DNA of 7,456 nucleotides. Origin: CAYGVT01 sp964353355. GTDB taxonomy: Archaea > Thermoplasmatota > DTKX01 > GCA-020343715. The stretch lies in NCBI GenBank assembly GCA_964353355.1, contig CAYGVT010000005.1, positions 1-7,456 on the forward strand, written 5' to 3'. Positions 6,900 through 7,456 of this stretch are shown here, in pieces; the stretch's first letter is position 1, and every line of letters begins with the position of its first letter. The position numbers were made by a program, and so were the translations under genes. The notes below the pieces were generated by a model, which saw only the letters and a list, made by a program, of their open reading frames with translations, was not told where the DNA came from and ran no database searches.

Positions 6900-7157
6900 A
6901 TGACCAACTCCCAGGGGGACAGGCCGGCGCGGAGCCCCCTGAAGGGCCTGGAGCTCGCGGTGAGGTGGCGGGTCGCGGAGGCCGTCGAGGGCCTCGGGCT
7001 CCTCGGGGGCGCGGCCGCCGGCATCGAGGCGGCGGGGGCGGGGGGTTCGGCGAGCCATTGGCGCGCACCAGCATTCCCGAGGAGCCTATGGGAGTGCCTC
7101 TGTCCCCGCAAGGGAGGCGCACGTGTGTGCGCCGACCGCGCGAGCGTCGTCGTTTAG
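6900..7157 (+). pseudogene. ORF with C-terminus related to the 107-aa protein, probable remnant
   Basis: 85 codons from ATG 6900. The part up to about 7050 has GC-ending codons and a helical sequence (SPLKGLELAVRWRVAEAVEGLGLLGG then AAGIEAAGAGGS). This tail matches the 107-aa protein at 499-822 (VDGLRLLRGAVMTAGIEAAGVGRG), but the first half of that protein is missing here. After GGS the frame runs through repeat B (HWRAPAFPRSLW...), whereas the upstream paralogue stops before it, so the last third is probably read-through, not functional protein. No ribosome site before the ATG. I infer a 5'-deleted paralogue; a short functional protein is possible. Confidence 0.45.
7015..7149 (+). repeat. 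Direct repeat copy B (gene end plus hairpin module)
   Basis: Same orientation as 776-922. Identical blocks lie at 7015-7038 (24 nt), 7058-7086 (29 nt) and 7116-7149 (34 nt). The hairpin GGCGCAC-GTGT-GTGCGCC is at 7116-7133. Its stem is 7 bp, against 11 bp in copy A, because the outer left arm differs. A 5-bp helix (GCCTC 7096-7100 with GAGGC 7114-7118) would compete with it. Homology stops at about 7154, where AT-rich DNA begins. Confidence 0.85.
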
Positions 7158-7323
7158 GAATCAACAAACAATCCAATAATAATAAATCGTCCACGCCCTA
7201 TCTCTGATCCAGGCGTTCCCCCTTCTACCGGTTTATCATCTATCCATGCGGGTGCTTTAATATCCAAAATACATAGGCGAATAGGGAACAGACGATGACC
7301 AAAAGAACAAGGATAATATATAC
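7158..7323. other. AT-rich stretch without a recognisable gene
   Basis: Base composition drops sharply from GC-rich to AT-rich here (AATAATAATAAAT at 7176-7188, TAATATATACC at 7314-7324). The only long frame, on the minus strand, overlaps the transposase-like tail in another phase and has no coding character. The stretch may be the non-coding end of an insertion sequence whose gene lies to the right, but I could not pair terminal inverted repeats within the window. Confidence 0.45.
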
Positions 7324-7455
7324 CTAAGTTTCGGAGCATATATACCCAGACAGTCCAAGTGCCTTGATGAGCATCTCCTGACGATTTGTCAATCTGGCTA
7401 CCTTGATCACGCGGTAGTCGGTAGTCGGGTCGATCAACACGCCCTGCTTGATCTT
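7324..7455 (-). CDS. C-terminal 43 residues of a probable transposase (5' end outside window)
   Basis: Minus-strand frame open from the right edge to TAG at 7324-7326. It reads KIKQGVLIDPTTDYRVIKVA, then RLTNRQEMLIKALGLSGYI and CSET. The pattern L-T-x-x-Q-x-x-x-I-K-A-L-G-L at the extreme C-terminus resembles the end of DDE transposases of the IS1634/IS4 type that are common in archaea. That is family memory, not a search result. The catalytic residues would lie outside the window. Less GC-biased codons than the neighbours and the AT-rich 3' flank fit an imported element. A cellular gene with a similar helical end cannot be excluded. Confidence 0.5.
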   Translation of the reverse strand, partial: KIKQGVLIDPTTDYRVIKVARLTNRQEMLIKALGLSGYICSET

Positions 7456-7456
7456 C

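Noticed and set aside
7154..7339. 61-codon minus-strand frame
   Set aside because: Starts inside the transposase-like tail in another phase, crosses AT-rich non-coding DNA and has no ribosome site or recognisable sequence.
7413..7427. Small tandem repeat GGTAGTC x2
   Set aside because: Lies within the transposase-like coding sequence and encodes T-D-Y-R in frame; too short to matter.

Overview
The window looks like a high-GC archaeal chromosome segment. The best fit is Thermoplasmatota, possibly a Methanomassiliicoccales-like lineage. This is inferred, not proven, from one very large surface protein that combines GLUG-type beta-helix repeats, tandem PKD domains opening D-x-T-P-P-V-A-D-A-G, a carboxypeptidase-regulatory-like domain and a C-terminal membrane anchor with a basic tail. 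Purine-rich ribosome binding sites and many N-x-S/T sequons also fit.

Layout. (1) Positions 3-822, plus strand: two small overlapping genes of unknown function. The first is cut by the window edge, has two predicted membrane segments and carries a one-base frameshift. The second (107 aa) overlaps it by four bases. (2) Positions 776-922: copy A of a multi-part repeat that ends in a strong hairpin. It sits between the convergent ends of the small operon and the giant gene. (3) Positions 976-6441, minus strand: the 1821-aa anchored surface protein, which dominates the window. (4) Positions 6442-6716: its AT-richer upstream region, with two inverted repeats but no convincing gene. (5) Positions 6717-7157: gene remnants, namely a minus-strand zinc-ribbon ORF and a plus-strand ORF whose C-terminus resembles that of the 107-aa gene. 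(6) Positions 7015-7149: copy B of the repeat, in the same orientation as copy A. (7) Positions 7158-7323: AT-rich, no gene seen. (8) Positions 7324-7455, minus strand: the last 43 codons of a gene that looks like a transposase C-terminus.

The most unusual point is that the surface-protein gene lies between two direct copies of an uncharacterised module: a gene end encoding G-I-E-A-A-G, then a 29-nt identical block, then a 34-nt identical block containing a hairpin. The copies start 6239 bp apart. With decayed gene pieces and a probable transposase on the right, this suggests a mobile or recombining module around a surface-antigen gene. Within the surface protein, a stacked cysteine position restricted mainly to the first beta-helix unit, a perfect 22-bp palindrome at a domain junction and five homogenised 261-bp PKD repeats also stand out.
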